DNA from: Streptomyces sp. CNQ-509
GTDB lineage: Bacteria > Actinomycetota > Actinomycetes > Streptomycetales > Streptomycetaceae
Length of the DNA stretch: 64,000 bases
Direction of reading: 5' to 3'
NCBI RefSeq assembly: GCF_001011035.1
Contig: NZ_CP011492.1
Coordinates: forward strand, 2,053,501 to 2,117,500
How positions within the stretch are numbered: the stretch's first letter is position 1; each line of letters starts with the position of its first letter. A program made the position numbers and the translations under genes. The notes beneath the pieces are model-generated. The model worked only from the letters and a program-made list of their open reading frames with translations, was not told where the DNA came from and did not search any database. This document shows positions 26,178 to 35,507 of the stretch, one piece after another.

Positions 26178-29100
26178 CTACGGGGCCCAGCCAGAGGTGG
26201 GTCCGTGATAGGAGATCGCGCTCTTGGGGATATTGAGATCACCTGGGCTGTACCATACGTGCTTGCCCCGATCCCCCCTGATCGCCTTGAAGAGGGCCTT
26301 GTCCATCTCGAACTCGATCAGGTACTCCGACTTTTCCTTGGTGAGGCCGAGGAACGACTTGAAGCCGCCCGGCTTCTTCAGGATGTCCGCCGGGCTCATC
26401 GGGGTCACGTAGACACCGGTCGGGTGTCCTTTCGCCGGGGCACTGGCCTTGAGGAGAATGGCGTCCTTCCCGCCACCGCTCATGATCCTCTGGTAGCTGT
26501 CCTTGGTGGTGAAGTGGCGGACGACGACCTTGCACGGCGTGAGGCCGAGTGGATCGATCTCGGTGAGCGGATTTCCGACGTAGCCGTGGTGGTTCGGGGC
26601 CGGGTCGAGACCGAGAGGGTCGGGGCTGAGGTAGCGCGAGGTCTCGGGGTCGTAGTAGCGCTGGTTGTTGTAGTGGAGCCCGGACTCCGCGTCGCGGTAC
26701 TGCCCGGGGAAGTCGAGCGGGCAGTGCACCGCCGGGGCCGGCCCGCCGTCGGAGCCCCCGGCCAGGGGCCGGCCCCACAGAGTCGCCCGCCGTTCCCACG
26801 CGACCGCGCCCTCGCGGTCCAGCAGCGAGGTGGGGGTGCCGGCGAGGTCGGTGACAATGGCGTAGAAGCGTCGGTCCACCTCCTCCTGCCCGAGTTCCCG
26901 GCCGGGTTCCCGCCCGGGTTCCTCGGGCCCTTCGACCTGGGTGAGCGGCCGGTCCGACCCGGGTTCCCAATCCCAGGTCGTCACCCGGCCGTCCGAGGTC
27001 TCCTCGGCCAGGCGCGAGCCGTCCCAGGCGAAGACGGTCTCCCGGGTGGTCGCCGAGCCCTCCCGGCGGCGTTTGCCGATCCGGCGGCCGAGCGGATCGT
27101 ACGCGTACTCCCACACGGCCCCGTCGGGGCAGGTAAGCGCGAGAAGCCGGTCCTCGGCATCCCACTTGTACGCCCACTCCCTGAGCTTGCCCGACAGCGT
27201 GCGCACGCTCTTGCGTACCAGTCGGCCCTGGCCGTCGTGCTCGTACCTGCGGCGTCCCGCACTGCGCAGCAGCGTGCCGGAGTACGTGAGGGAGGTGTCG
27301 TCGTCCCCGGACTCGGAGAGCCGGTCACCGGCGCGGATCTCGACCGCGGTGAGATTGCCCAGCGGGTCGTACGCGTAGCGCTCGCTGTGCTCCGCCGAGG
27401 TGAGCGCGGTGACCCGGCCCAGGCCGTCCAGCGTCATCTCGGCCGCGCCCGCACCGGTCATCCGGCCCGCTCCCCGGTAGCGGAAGTCCCGCTGCCGGGT
27501 GCCGCCGCCCTGTACCAGCGTCTGCGACACGAGCCGCCTGCCCTGGTCCCAGACCTGCCGGAGCACGGCCTCCGGGCCGACGCGCCGCTCGATCTCGTTG
27601 CCGGGGGCGTCGCGGCGGAACGCGACGGTCGTCCCCGCGGTGGTGAGCGCCGCGACCCGGCCCACGGGAGTCCACGACCAGTCGGAGGCGGCGCCCGAGG
27701 GGGTCACGCGGCGCAGTCGCCGGCCCAGCGCGTCGTAAGTACTGGTCACCGCACGGCCGTTGCACTCCTCCGCCAGCAGGCGCCCGCACGGGTCGTACAC
27801 GAAAGCGATCTCGGCGTGCCGGTTCGACGCGCGGACGAGGCGCCCGGCGGCGTCGTAGCCGAAGCGGCTCACACCGTCGTGGGCGCGCTTCTCGACGGTA
27901 GCGCCGTTGGCGTCCCTGACGAACTCCGTCCGCTGCCCGGCGCCGTTGACGTGAGCGACGACCTCCCCGGCGGCGTTGTAACGGTAGGCGAGCGACCGGC
28001 CGTTGTAGTCCGTCTCGCCGACCAGCCGGGCCGCGGCGTCGTACCGGTACTCCCACGACTGCCCGAGCGGGTTGACGACCCGCCGCAGCGCGGTCTCCGT
28101 GTCGTACTCGATCACGGTCCGCTCGCCGAGGTGGTCAGTCACGGCGGTGGTGATCCCGAACGGCCCGATCTCCATGCGGGTCCTGGCCCCATTCGCGTCC
28201 ACGTGCTCGACCAGGTTGCCCTCGGCGTCGTACGCCCACTCCTCGGTCTCCCCCGTGGCCCAGCGCCGCCGGGCGGGCAGGCCCTCCGGGGTCCACGCGG
28301 TCTCCGTACGGGCGCCGCCCGGCTCGGTGACCGCGCTGATCCGGCCGAAGGGGTCGTACTCGACAGCCGTCACGTTGCCCTCGGCGTCCGTGATCCGGAC
28401 CGGCATACCCAGTCCGTTCACCTCGACGTGCCGACGGTGCCCCAGGGCGTCCGTGACGAGCCGCAGGGCACCCGAGGGGTGGTACTCGGAGGTCGAGACC
28501 GCGGCGAGCGGGTCGGTCTCGGAGACGACGTTCCCGGCGCCGTCGTACGCGTACCGCCATTCGCTGCCGTCGGCCTCGACGATCCGCTCCGGCAGCCCGG
28601 GGCCCGCGTAGGTCGCGCGGGCGACACTCCCGTCGGGGTGGGTGACCTCGATGACGTTGCCGTCGTCGTCGTGGGCGTACGACGTGCTGCGCCCGAGCGG
28701 ATCCGTCAGCCTGACGAGGCGGTCGTAGCGGTCCCACTCCCGCCTGGTCACGTTCCCCAGCGGGTCGGTCTCGGCGACGAGTTGATAGGCGTCGTTGAAC
28801 TGGTGGCGGCTCACCTTGCCCAGCGAGTTCGTCACCGTGGTCAGCCGGGCATCGTCGTCGTACGCGTAGGAGTAGTCGAGGAACCCGCCCGTCCCCCGGG
28901 CCGCCGTGCAGCGCCCGCGGTCGTCGTACTCGTACGCGTACCAGTACCCGATCCGGTCCCGCCATCCCGTGATCCGGTGGCGGTCGTCGTACGTGTACGT
29001 GAGCGGGTGGCCCGAGGAGTTCACTACCTCAGTGAGATCGCCGCCGTCGTCGTAGCCGAACCGGACGAGTGCGGGGGCGTCCGGGGCGTCGCGCAGGCGC

Positions 29101-30668
29101 AGGGCGGTGATCCGGCCGCCGGCGGTGGTGACGTCGACCGCGTAGCCGCCCTCGTGCACGACCGCGGTGGGAGCGGCGCCGTCGTCGTAGGCGACGGTGA
29201 TGCGGTTGCCGTTGCGGTCGGTGAGCGCGCACAGCGGCAGGTCACCGGACTCGCCCCCAGGCACCGGCCGGAAGTGCGCGGTCACCTGCGTGTCAGGGCG
29301 GGCCACCGTGATCAGCCCTCCGGGCGAACTGTCCCACGTGAGGGGCCACCGCGGGCCTTCGACGGGCAGGACGGCGGCGTCCGGCTCGGGCACCGGGTAG
29401 TGCAGGACCATCCCGTCATCGGCGACGTACCGCACCCCCGTGTCGTCGAGGCGCAGCCGCTGGTCGAGCGTCGAGGCCCAACTGCGGCCGAACCACCGGC
29501 CGGTACGCACGCTGGTGCGGTGATGCCGCTCCAGGACCAGCGGGAGGACTCCGGGCAGCGACACGTCGGTCTCCGACATGACCATGTCGCCGGAAGCGAT
29601 GTCGATCGGATCGCCGCAGGTGAACAGCCCTTTGATGCCCCGGGCGCCCTTCCGCATTCCCTGCGCCAGGCCCTTGACGGCCGCGGTCATGCCCTTCAGG
29701 CCGGTCTTGGCGAGTGCCTTCAGCCCCCCGGCCATCTTGCCCAGCTTCGCGAGAGAGGTGAGGCCCTTCATGCCGGGGATGCAGTCGAGGGCGGCGAAGG
29801 CGACGTCCCAGAGGGAGGCTTGGCCGTTCATGTACTTGTAGAGGGTGTCCGCCAGGACCACGAGGGCGGCGGCGAGTACCACCCAGGCGAGGGGTCCGCC
29901 GATGATGAGGACGACGATGCCGAGGACGGCGACGATGACCTTGCAGACGTTGACGATGGTGTCCCAGTTGTCCTTGACCCAGTCGACCGCCTTCTCCCAC
30001 CACTTCCGGTTCTGAATACCGGCATCCGAAGCTTCCTCCAGCTTGTCCTTCGCTTCGGAAGCGGCGTCCTCACGCATCTTCTTCGCATCCGCGGCCATCT
30101 TCTTCGCCGCTTCCAGACCGCCTTGCGCGTTGTCGACAGCCGTCTGGGCGGAGGCGCGGGCGGACTTGGCGTCGGTGGCGTTGCGGGTCGCGGCGCGTAC
30201 CTCGGACTCGTCGGGCTTCTCCCTGCCCTCCTTCCCGTCGTACTCCTCCGTCTTCTTCGTCGCCCGCTCCACCCACGAATTCGCCGCATCAAGACGCCCG
30301 CTGGCCGCGGTCAGATCACTCTGCGCCTCCCGGCCCTTGGCCAGCGCCTTGTCCGCCAGCGACTGCGCGCGCTCCAGCTTCGGCCAGTACGCCGCCAGCG
30401 CATCCCCCGCCAGGTCATACGACCGCTGAAGCTTCTTCAGGTTCTTCGGGACCTCGTCGAACTCGTCCTGGAACGCCTTCGCCGTCTTCCCCGCCCACCG
30501 CAGCAGCGCGTCCTCACCGGCCATACCCTTGATCTGCCGCAACGCATCCGCCACATCATCGGCGAAGTCATGCAGCTCACGCGCCAACTGCTTCACCCGC
30601 TCCGGATCACCCGGCGTCGGGTCATCGTCCAGGTCGAGTACATGCCAGTCCGTCGGACGTGTCCCCAC
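26178..30668 (-). CDS. Polymorphic RHS-repeat toxin with C-terminal HYD1-type ADP-ribosyltransferase-like domain
   Basis: Large toxin polyprotein, 1,496 residues, GTG start. Order: residues 1-240, alpha-helical coiled region resembling WXG100/LXG export domains; about 250-290, two hydrophobic segments (VCKVIVAVLGIVVLIIGG, LAWVVLAAALVVLADTLY); about 350, GDPIDIASGDMVM (DUF6531, start of the RHS shell); then more than 25 YD repeats (YDxxGRL, YDPLGNLT); about 1300-1375, the RHS core (LDFPGQYRDAESGLHYNNQR ... SPDPLGL); residues 1377-1496, the variable toxin tip. The tip has RHFTTKDSYQRIMSGG, GVYVTPMSP and IEFEMDK, the order of His-Tyr-acid motifs in HYD1-type ADP-ribosyltransferases. No secretion apparatus genes adjoin it, although a lone EccC-like ATPase occurs 24 kb away. 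Target unknown. Confidence 0.88.
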   Translation of the reverse strand: MGTRPTDWHVLDLDDDPTPGDPERVKQLARELHDFADDVADALRQIKGMAGEDALLRWAGKTAKAFQDEFDEVPKNLKKLQRSYDLAGDALAAYWPKLERAQSLADKALAKGREAQSDLTAASGRLDAANSWVERATKKTEEYDGKEGREKPDESEVRAATRNATDAKSARASAQTAVDNAQGGLEAAKKMAADAKKMREDAASEAKDKLEEASDAGIQNRKWWEKAVDWVKDNWDTIVNVCKVIVAVLGIVVLIIGGPLAWVVLAAALVVLADTLYKYMNGQASLWDVAFAALDCIPGMKGLTSLAKLGKMAGGLKALAKTGLKGMTAAVKGLAQGMRKGARGIKGLFTCGDPIDIASGDMVMSETDVSLPGVLPLVLERHHRTSVRTGRWFGRSWASTLDQRLRLDDTGVRYVADDGMVLHYPVPEPDAAVLPVEGPRWPLTWDSSPGGLITVARPDTQVTAHFRPVPGGESGDLPLCALTDRNGNRITVAYDDGAAPTAVVHEGGYAVDVTTAGGRITALRLRDAPDAPALVRFGYDDGGDLTEVVNSSGHPLTYTYDDRHRITGWRDRIGYWYAYEYDDRGRCTAARGTGGFLDYSYAYDDDARLTTVTNSLGKVSRHQFNDAYQLVAETDPLGNVTRREWDRYDRLVRLTDPLGRSTSYAHDDDGNVIEVTHPDGSVARATYAGPGLPERIVEADGSEWRYAYDGAGNVVSETDPLAAVSTSEYHPSGALRLVTDALGHRRHVEVNGLGMPVRITDAEGNVTAVEYDPFGRISAVTEPGGARTETAWTPEGLPARRRWATGETEEWAYDAEGNLVEHVDANGARTRMEIGPFGITTAVTDHLGERTVIEYDTETALRRVVNPLGQSWEYRYDAAARLVGETDYNGRSLAYRYNAAGEVVAHVNGAGQRTEFVRDANGATVEKRAHDGVSRFGYDAAGRLVRASNRHAEIAFVYDPCGRLLAEECNGRAVTSTYDALGRRLRRVTPSGAASDWSWTPVGRVAALTTAGTTVAFRRDAPGNEIERRVGPEAVLRQVWDQGRRLVSQTLVQGGGTRQRDFRYRGAGRMTGAGAAEMTLDGLGRVTALTSAEHSERYAYDPLGNLTAVEIRAGDRLSESGDDDTSLTYSGTLLRSAGRRRYEHDGQGRLVRKSVRTLSGKLREWAYKWDAEDRLLALTCPDGAVWEYAYDPLGRRIGKRRREGSATTRETVFAWDGSRLAEETSDGRVTTWDWEPGSDRPLTQVEGPEEPGREPGRELGQEEVDRRFYAIVTDLAGTPTSLLDREGAVAWERRATLWGRPLAGGSDGGPAPAVHCPLDFPGQYRDAESGLHYNNQRYYDPETSRYLSPDPLGLDPAPNHHGYVGNPLTEIDPLGLTPCKVVVRHFTTKDSYQRIMSGGGKDAILLKASAPAKGHPTGVYVTPMSPADILKKPGGFKSFLGLTKEKSEYLIEFEMDKALFKAIRGDRGKHVWYSPGDLNIPKSAISYHGPTSGWAP

Positions 30669-30803
30669 GGCGCCCTCCGCAGATCGTTCCCGGCCGTCCC
30701 GGCCACGGCCCCGCCGACCTGCGGCGGCACCGTGCGGCCTGCAGAGAGAGACGACGAAACGCCGCCCGCGGTTCTCCCCCGCCAGGGGAAGACCCGCCCC
30801 CGG

Positions 30804-30998
30804 TCAGCCCGGTGGCTGGAAGAGCGTCGAGCGAGGGCCTGTCAGTCGGCCGTAGAGCGCCGCCACCCGGGCCGGGCCCGCGGGGGCCACGTCGTCGACG
30901 AGTTCCGTCAGCCGTCGTTCGGCGGCGGCGAGAAACGCGAGCCAGTCGCCGCCCGCCGCGGTGCGGAGGGCGGCGAGGTCGACGCCGTACAGCCGCAC
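30804..30998 (-). CDS. Small hypothetical protein
   Basis: 64 residues from GTG 30998, upstream of and codirectional with the RHS toxin gene. Third positions are strongly G/C and the sequence is protein-like (ALRTAAGGDWLAFLAAAERRL, LYGRLTGPRSTLF). AGGAGG abuts the GTG with no spacer, which is suboptimal, and no other start is available before a stop 21 codons upstream. It could be a small chaperone or adaptor for the toxin, or a gene fragment. Weakly supported. Confidence 0.4.
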   Translation of the reverse strand: MRLYGVDLAALRTAAGGDWLAFLAAAERRLTELVDDVAPAGPARVAALYGRLTGPRSTLFQPPG

Positions 30999-31209
30999 CC
31001 TCCTGGGGCCGAACAGCTTGCGTAGCGTGTTCCGCGCCGAGGCGCGTGACCGCCCGAGGCTTCAACCGGCCGTTGATGCAATCGGCATATGCGGGAAACA
31101 CGCCGGGGAGAGGCTCCTCTCGCACGCCGGTTCCCACCCCCCAGAGCCGGACCGATCCACGAACACGTGGCCGCCGGTTCTCTGGGCGGCCGCGGGCAAG
31201 GAGGAGACT

Positions 31210-32820
31210 TTGGCAGGTTCAGGTTCAGCGACCCGCCGGGACTTCCTGCGCTCCGTCGGTGCCGCCGGCGGCGCCGGAGTGCTGTACTCCACGATGAGCG
31301 CGCTCGGCCTGGCCCCCGTCGTCGAGGCGGCCGCGACCGAGTTCCGCCCGCCGCAGCGCGGCGACTTCACCCTCTCCGGCCGGGCCGCGGGCTCGGTCAT
31401 CGTGCTCGGCGCCGGCATCGCGGGGCTGGTCACCGCGTACGAGCTGGGCAAGGCGGGCTACGACGTGCGGATCCTGGAGGCCGCGAACCGGCCGGGCGGC
31501 CGCAACTGGACGGTGCGCGGCGGCACCACCCAGACCGACCTCGACGGACGAACCCAGCACGCGACGTTCTCGAAAGACCAGTACATGAACGCCGGCCCGG
31601 CCCGGCTGCCGCAGTCCCACGTCACGCTGGAGTACTGCCGCGAACTGGGCGTGGAGCTCGAGGTCTTCACCAACCAGAACGCGAACGCCTACATCTACCA
31701 CGAGAACACCGCGGGCTCGCTCGCCGGCAAGCCGGTGCGCTGGCGCACCGCCAAGGCCGACGTCTACGGCTACGTCTCCGAGTTGCTGGCCACCGCCACC
31801 GACCAGGGCGCCCTGGACAAGGAGCTGACCGCCGACGACAAGGAGCGGCTCCTGGCGTTCCTGGAGGAGTTCGGCGGGATAGGAGGGCGCGCGGACGGCT
31901 GGGCGTACTCCGGCAGCGAACGCCGCGGCTACTCCGTCGAGCCCGGCGCCGGCCTGGAGGCGGGCACCGTTCTCGACCCCGTCCCCTCTCTCTCGGACGT
32001 CTTCGCCAGCCGTATCGGCCACCGCTTCACCTTCGAGTTCGGCTACGACCAGGCCATGCTGATGTTCCAGCCCAAGGGCGGCATGGACCGGATACCGTAC
32101 GCGCTGGCGCGGGCCATCGGCCGCCAGCGGATCGTCTACGGGGCCGAGGCCACCGCCGTCACCGACCGCCCCGACGGCGCGGAGGTCACCTGGCGGGACG
32201 CCCGCGGCCGCAACCACACCGAGCGCGCCGACTTCGTCGTCTCCGCAATCCCGCCGATGATCGCCGCCCGGCTCGACCACAACCTGGGCGCCGACGTCAC
32301 CGCCGCGCTCAGAACTCCCTCTCCCCTCCCCGTGGGCAAGATCGGCCTGGAGTACCGCCGCCGCTGGTGGGAGACAGACGAACACCTCTACGGCGGCATC
32401 ACCCCGACCGACACCGACCTGGCCACCATCTGGTACCCCTCGTACGGCTACCACGGCCGGCGGGGCACCCTCATCGGCTACTACAACTTCGGAGCGGACG
32501 CCGTCGCCTACGGCCGGCTCACGCACGCCGAGCGGGAGGCGCGGGCAGTGAGTCAGGGCGTGCGCATCCACGGCGACAAGTACCGCACCGAACTCGCCGC
32601 CTCCTTCAGCGTCGCCTGGCACCGCACCCCCTTCATCGAGGGCGGATGGGTCGGCTGGGAGTCGCAGACCGGCCCCGAGTACCGGCGGCTGCTCGAGCCC
32701 GCGGGCCACGTGTACTTCACCGGCGACTGGCTCAGCCACGCGATCGCCTGGCAGCACGGAGCCATCACCTCGGCCCGCAAGGTCGTCACCGAACTGCACG
32801 AGAGAGTGATGCTGGGATGA
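31210..32820 (+). CDS. Tat-exported flavin monoamine oxidase-like protein
   Basis: FAD-dependent amine oxidase, 536 residues, exported by the Tat pathway: GSATRRDFLRSVGAAGGAG carries the twin-arginine motif. The dinucleotide-binding site is SVIVLGAGIAGLVTAYELGK (residues 58-77) with ILEAANRPGGRNWTV for the FAD ribose, and the C-terminal FAD motif is FTGDWLSHAIAWQHGAITSA. These match monoamine/L-amino-acid oxidases that release ammonia, H2O2 and an imine. The TTG start at 31210 has AAGGAGGAG 4 bases upstream, a very strong site. Translationally coupled (ATGA) to a RidA-family protein that could hydrolyse the reactive imine. Confidence 0.88.
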   Translation: MAGSGSATRRDFLRSVGAAGGAGVLYSTMSALGLAPVVEAAATEFRPPQRGDFTLSGRAAGSVIVLGAGIAGLVTAYELGKAGYDVRILEAANRPGGRNWTVRGGTTQTDLDGRTQHATFSKDQYMNAGPARLPQSHVTLEYCRELGVELEVFTNQNANAYIYHENTAGSLAGKPVRWRTAKADVYGYVSELLATATDQGALDKELTADDKERLLAFLEEFGGIGGRADGWAYSGSERRGYSVEPGAGLEAGTVLDPVPSLSDVFASRIGHRFTFEFGYDQAMLMFQPKGGMDRIPYALARAIGRQRIVYGAEATAVTDRPDGAEVTWRDARGRNHTERADFVVSAIPPMIAARLDHNLGADVTAALRTPSPLPVGKIGLEYRRRWWETDEHLYGGITPTDTDLATIWYPSYGYHGRRGTLIGYYNFGADAVAYGRLTHAEREARAVSQGVRIHGDKYRTELAASFSVAWHRTPFIEGGWVGWESQTGPEYRRLLEPAGHVYFTGDWLSHAIAWQHGAITSARKVVTELHERVMLG

Positions 32821-33467
32821 ACGCACCGAAGCGACGCGCCGTGATGCTGACCGCCGCCGGCGCCGGGGGCGCACTGCTCACCTCCGCCACCGCCTTCGCG
32901 GCCGCACGCGGCTGGCGGCCCGGGCCGCGCCAGGTCAAGGTCATGCTGCCGAGCGGGCAGAGCAACCCGGCCATCGCCACCGGGGTGGCGACCGGTGAGT
33001 CCGTCGCTCTCTACGCCAGCAGTGGCCTCGGCCCCGACGCGCTCAACCCGGCCGCTCCCGCGGGTACGCCGGAGCACTGGACGGACCCGTCGATGACCGA
33101 GGGCGCCGAGGGCGTCACGGTGACCGAGGCGCAGGCACTGGTGGTGCTGCGCAAGATCTCCGACAACCTCGCCGTGGCCGGACTGGCTCCGGCCGACGTC
33201 ATCACGATGAAGTGCTATCTGATGAAGCCGCCGCGCGCCGAACTCGCCGACTACGCCGGCTGGAACCGCGCGTACCGGCAGTTCTACGCCAACGTCGACC
33301 TGGCCTCGGGCGAAACGGTCCCGGCGCCGATGGGCACCTCGGCGCCGAAGCCGCCGATCCTCGTCAACAGGGCCCGCCCGGCCCGGGCGACCATGGAAGT
33401 CGCCTCTCTCGCAGTGCCGGGCTGGCTGGTCGAGGTCGAGGTGACGGCGGCCTACCGCATGAAGTGA
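32817..33467 (+). CDS. Exported RidA/YjgF-family protein
   Basis: 216-residue RidA-fold protein with an N-terminal Tat-like signal (NAPKRRAVMLTAAGAGG) ending near residue 30. RidA features: VALYASSGLGPDAL, the long insert, VTVTEAQALVVLRKISDNLAVAGL, DVITMKCYLMKPP and RPARATMEVASLAVPGWLVEVEV, where the Arg in NRARPARATMEV corresponds to the substrate-binding Arg. RidA proteins hydrolyse enamine/imine intermediates. Export together with the overlapping amine oxidase (ATGA overlap) suggests an extracytoplasmic amine-oxidising unit with its own imine deaminase, which I have not seen described. Confidence 0.85.
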   Translation: MNAPKRRAVMLTAAGAGGALLTSATAFAAARGWRPGPRQVKVMLPSGQSNPAIATGVATGESVALYASSGLGPDALNPAAPAGTPEHWTDPSMTEGAEGVTVTEAQALVVLRKISDNLAVAGLAPADVITMKCYLMKPPRAELADYAGWNRAYRQFYANVDLASGETVPAPMGTSAPKPPILVNRARPARATMEVASLAVPGWLVEVEVTAAYRMK

Positions 33468-33489
33468 GGGCGGCACGGAAGAGGGGCGC

Positions 33490-33521
33490 GGGGTGGAACC
33501 GGCCGCGACCGGCTCCACCCC
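33490..33521 (+). terminator. Terminator of the amine oxidase-RidA operon
   Basis: GGGGTGGAACCGG (33490-33502) and CCGGCTCCACCCC (33509-33521) form a 13-bp stem with one mismatch and a 6-base loop, 22 bases after the RidA stop. Confidence 0.6.
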
Positions 33522-33569
33522 GTCCTCGGCGGCCTCGGTCAGCCGCTCGGAGGCCGCAGCGCCTTGTCG

Positions 33570-34045
33570 AGGAGGCCCGCGCCAGGGCCCCAGCCAGCGG
33601 TCGAAGCGCAGCAGGAAGGACAGGTGTCCCCGGTCGAGGCCCACGCCGGGGGTCACCAGGAGTTCCATGAACGTGGCCGGCCGAATGACGGGGCTGGCGG
33701 GTGTCCCGGTTCCGGACGTGGGCCTCGATACGGCTCTCGGTGTCGGGATGGTCCACGCCCGTTGCCGAACCCGCGGTGACCGCCGAACTGTAGACGAGGT
33801 GGGCGACGCCGCAGCACCCGGCGATCTCGGCCACCGCCGCGCCGAAGCGGACCTCGTCCTCGTTGGTCCCGTCGGCCCCGGCCTGGCCGGAGTTCGGCTG
33901 GACGCTGAAGACGCCGTGGGCGCCGGAGAAAGCGGCGCGGAGCGACTCCGGATCGCGGAGGTCACCGCGTACGGTTTCCACGCCGGCGGCGGAGAGGGAC
34001 CGCGCCCGGTCGCCGGACGGATCCCTCACGACCGCGCGCAGAGTT
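33570..34045 (-). pseudogene. Broken NmrA-family NAD(P)-binding gene
   Basis: In one frame the product reads LRAVVRDPSGDRARSLSAAG and later VRGDLRDPESLRAAFSGAHG and HLVYSSAVTAGSATG, the middle of an NmrA-like (isoflavone reductase-type) protein. Around 33700 similarity jumps to another frame that continues PVIRPATFMELLVTPGVGL. The N-terminal GxxGxxG Rossmann motif is missing, and similarity also ends near 33600. Frameshift plus double truncation indicates a decayed gene. Coordinates are approximate. Confidence 0.6.
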
Positions 34046-34290
34046 CTTCGACCCGGCGGAGGTGGCCGCGTCGCCGTACCCGGCGGAGATCGCGGCGGAA
34101 CTGCTGCTGCCTGACCCCTGCGGGCACAAAGGCGCGAGACCGGGCACTCGCGGCTCCGGCGGCGGAGCAGCCGGCTCATGATCTCTACGGCGGCCACATA
34201 CCCGGCCCGGTCGACGGCTCCACCAACGAAAGCGGCGTCATCACCTGGACCAAAGCAGAGATCTGGAGGTTCCTCGCACAGTTCCAGTGA
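34046..34290 (+). pseudogene. C-terminal gene remnants (hydrolase-like tail)
   Basis: Two plus-strand fragments in different frames look like protein but have no start: EFFDPAEVAASPYPAEIAAE (about 34041-34110) and GHIPGPVDGSTNESGVITWT, continuing to WRFLAQFQ with a stop at 34290. The latter resembles the C-terminus of an esterase/alpha-beta hydrolase, but this is a guess. They suggest a deletion scar next to the NmrA remnant. Confidence 0.35.
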
Positions 34291-34301
34291 CACGCCGCAC
34301 C

Positions 34302-34338
34302 ACGGAGTGGAGCCAGGACGACCCTGGCTCCACTCCGT
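34302..34338. terminator. Perfect 16-bp hairpin ahead of the RiPP cluster
   Basis: ACGGAGTGGAGCCAGG (34302-34317) and its exact complement CCTGGCTCCACTCCGT (34323-34338), loop of 5 bases, 12 bases after the stop of the remnant frame. It would insulate the SARP gene from upstream transcription. The 34339-34652 stretch after it has no supported gene. Confidence 0.7.
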
Positions 34339-34652
34339 CCGTCCATCACGGGCAGATGCGCGGTACTCAGATGTGTGGAGTCCCGGGCGGGCCCCCGAGT
34401 TCCGTGGACGGGCGGTCCCGTCCGCGGGGTTCCGGGCGTCCACCCGGCGGGAGGGCCACCGCAGCCCCGTCGGTGACGCATAGGGCGTCGCCGGTGAGGA
34501 GCGCGTGCGGGTCACGGCCGAATTCTCGGGCTTGCACACGGAGGCGGGGATCGCGCACGAACTTACAAGCGCGGGAGGAGTGGCGGGCGGGAGCATGGCT
34601 GACTGCGGTTTGCGTGTGGCTGCCGGCCGGAGAAGGAACAGGGATAAGGCAG

Positions 34653-35507
34653 ATGTCCACCGTGGGCGCGGAGTCGTCCGGGCGGGTGCCGCGCGCGGAC
34701 GCCTTCCCCGGTCTCTTCATCCTCCGGAACGGATGTGGCATGACTAGTTCTGTCGCGTATCAGGTGCTCGGTGTCGTCGAGGTCAGGGCCGGCGCGGGCT
34801 GGCTCCGGCTGAACGGCAAACAGCGGTCCCTGGCCGCACTTCTGCTCCTCCGCGCCAACCAGTCGGTCTCCGTGCCCCGGATCATGGACGCGCTCTGGGG
34901 GAAAGCCCTGCCGGCGTCACCCGACATGCGCGTACGCACCCTCATATCGGAACTGCGCAAGAAACTCGGCGACACCCCACCCCACACCCTCCTCACCCGC
35001 CCCTCCGGCTACACCCTTCGCGTGACACCCGGCGAACTGGATCTCGACCGCTTCACCACACGCGTCGACCAAGCACACCGATTCACGACGGAGCAACAGA
35101 CCCAACGCGCGATCAGCGAATACGACGCCGCACTGCGCCTGTGGCACGGAACCGCACTCGGCGGAACCAGCGGCGCCCTGCTCGAAGCCGAGACGGCCCG
35201 ACTCGAAGAACTCCGCCTACGCACTCACGAAGAGTGCAGCGAATTACTGATCGCCGCCGGCCGCCACTCCGAAGCCATCTCCCGGCTCGGCACCCTCGCC
35301 GCCGACCACCCCGTGCGCGAACAAACCCACGCCCTGCTCATGCGCGCCTATTACCAAGCCGGACACCGGAGCGAAGCCCTCCACGTCTACCACACCCTCC
35401 GCAAGAACCTCATCACCGAACTCGGCCTGGAACCCATGCACTCCCTCAGCATCCTCCAACAACAGATCCTCACCGGCACCCTCGACCAGGTTTGGCCGCA
35501 CGAGTGA
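34653..35507 (+). CDS. SARP-family transcriptional activator with TTA codon
   Basis: Streptomyces antibiotic regulatory protein, about 284 residues from ATG 34653 (an ATG at 34740 would give 255 and starts closer to the family's usual N-terminus). The winged-helix DNA-binding domain runs from YQVLGVVEVRAGAGWLRLNG to the LLTRPSGYTLRVTPGELDLDR wing, and the bacterial transcriptional activation domain from RFTTRVDQAHRF to KNLITELGLEPMHSLSILQQ. Codon 198 (35244-35246) is TTA, so translation should depend on bldA tRNA. It overlaps the following kinase gene by 4 bases and probably activates the RiPP operons through the 11-bp direct repeats at 37938 and 47467. Confidence 0.92.
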   Translation: MSTVGAESSGRVPRADAFPGLFILRNGCGMTSSVAYQVLGVVEVRAGAGWLRLNGKQRSLAALLLLRANQSVSVPRIMDALWGKALPASPDMRVRTLISELRKKLGDTPPHTLLTRPSGYTLRVTPGELDLDRFTTRVDQAHRFTTEQQTQRAISEYDAALRLWHGTALGGTSGALLEAETARLEELRLRTHEECSELLIAAGRHSEAISRLGTLAADHPVREQTHALLMRAYYQAGHRSEALHVYHTLRKNLITELGLEPMHSLSILQQQILTGTLDQVWPHE

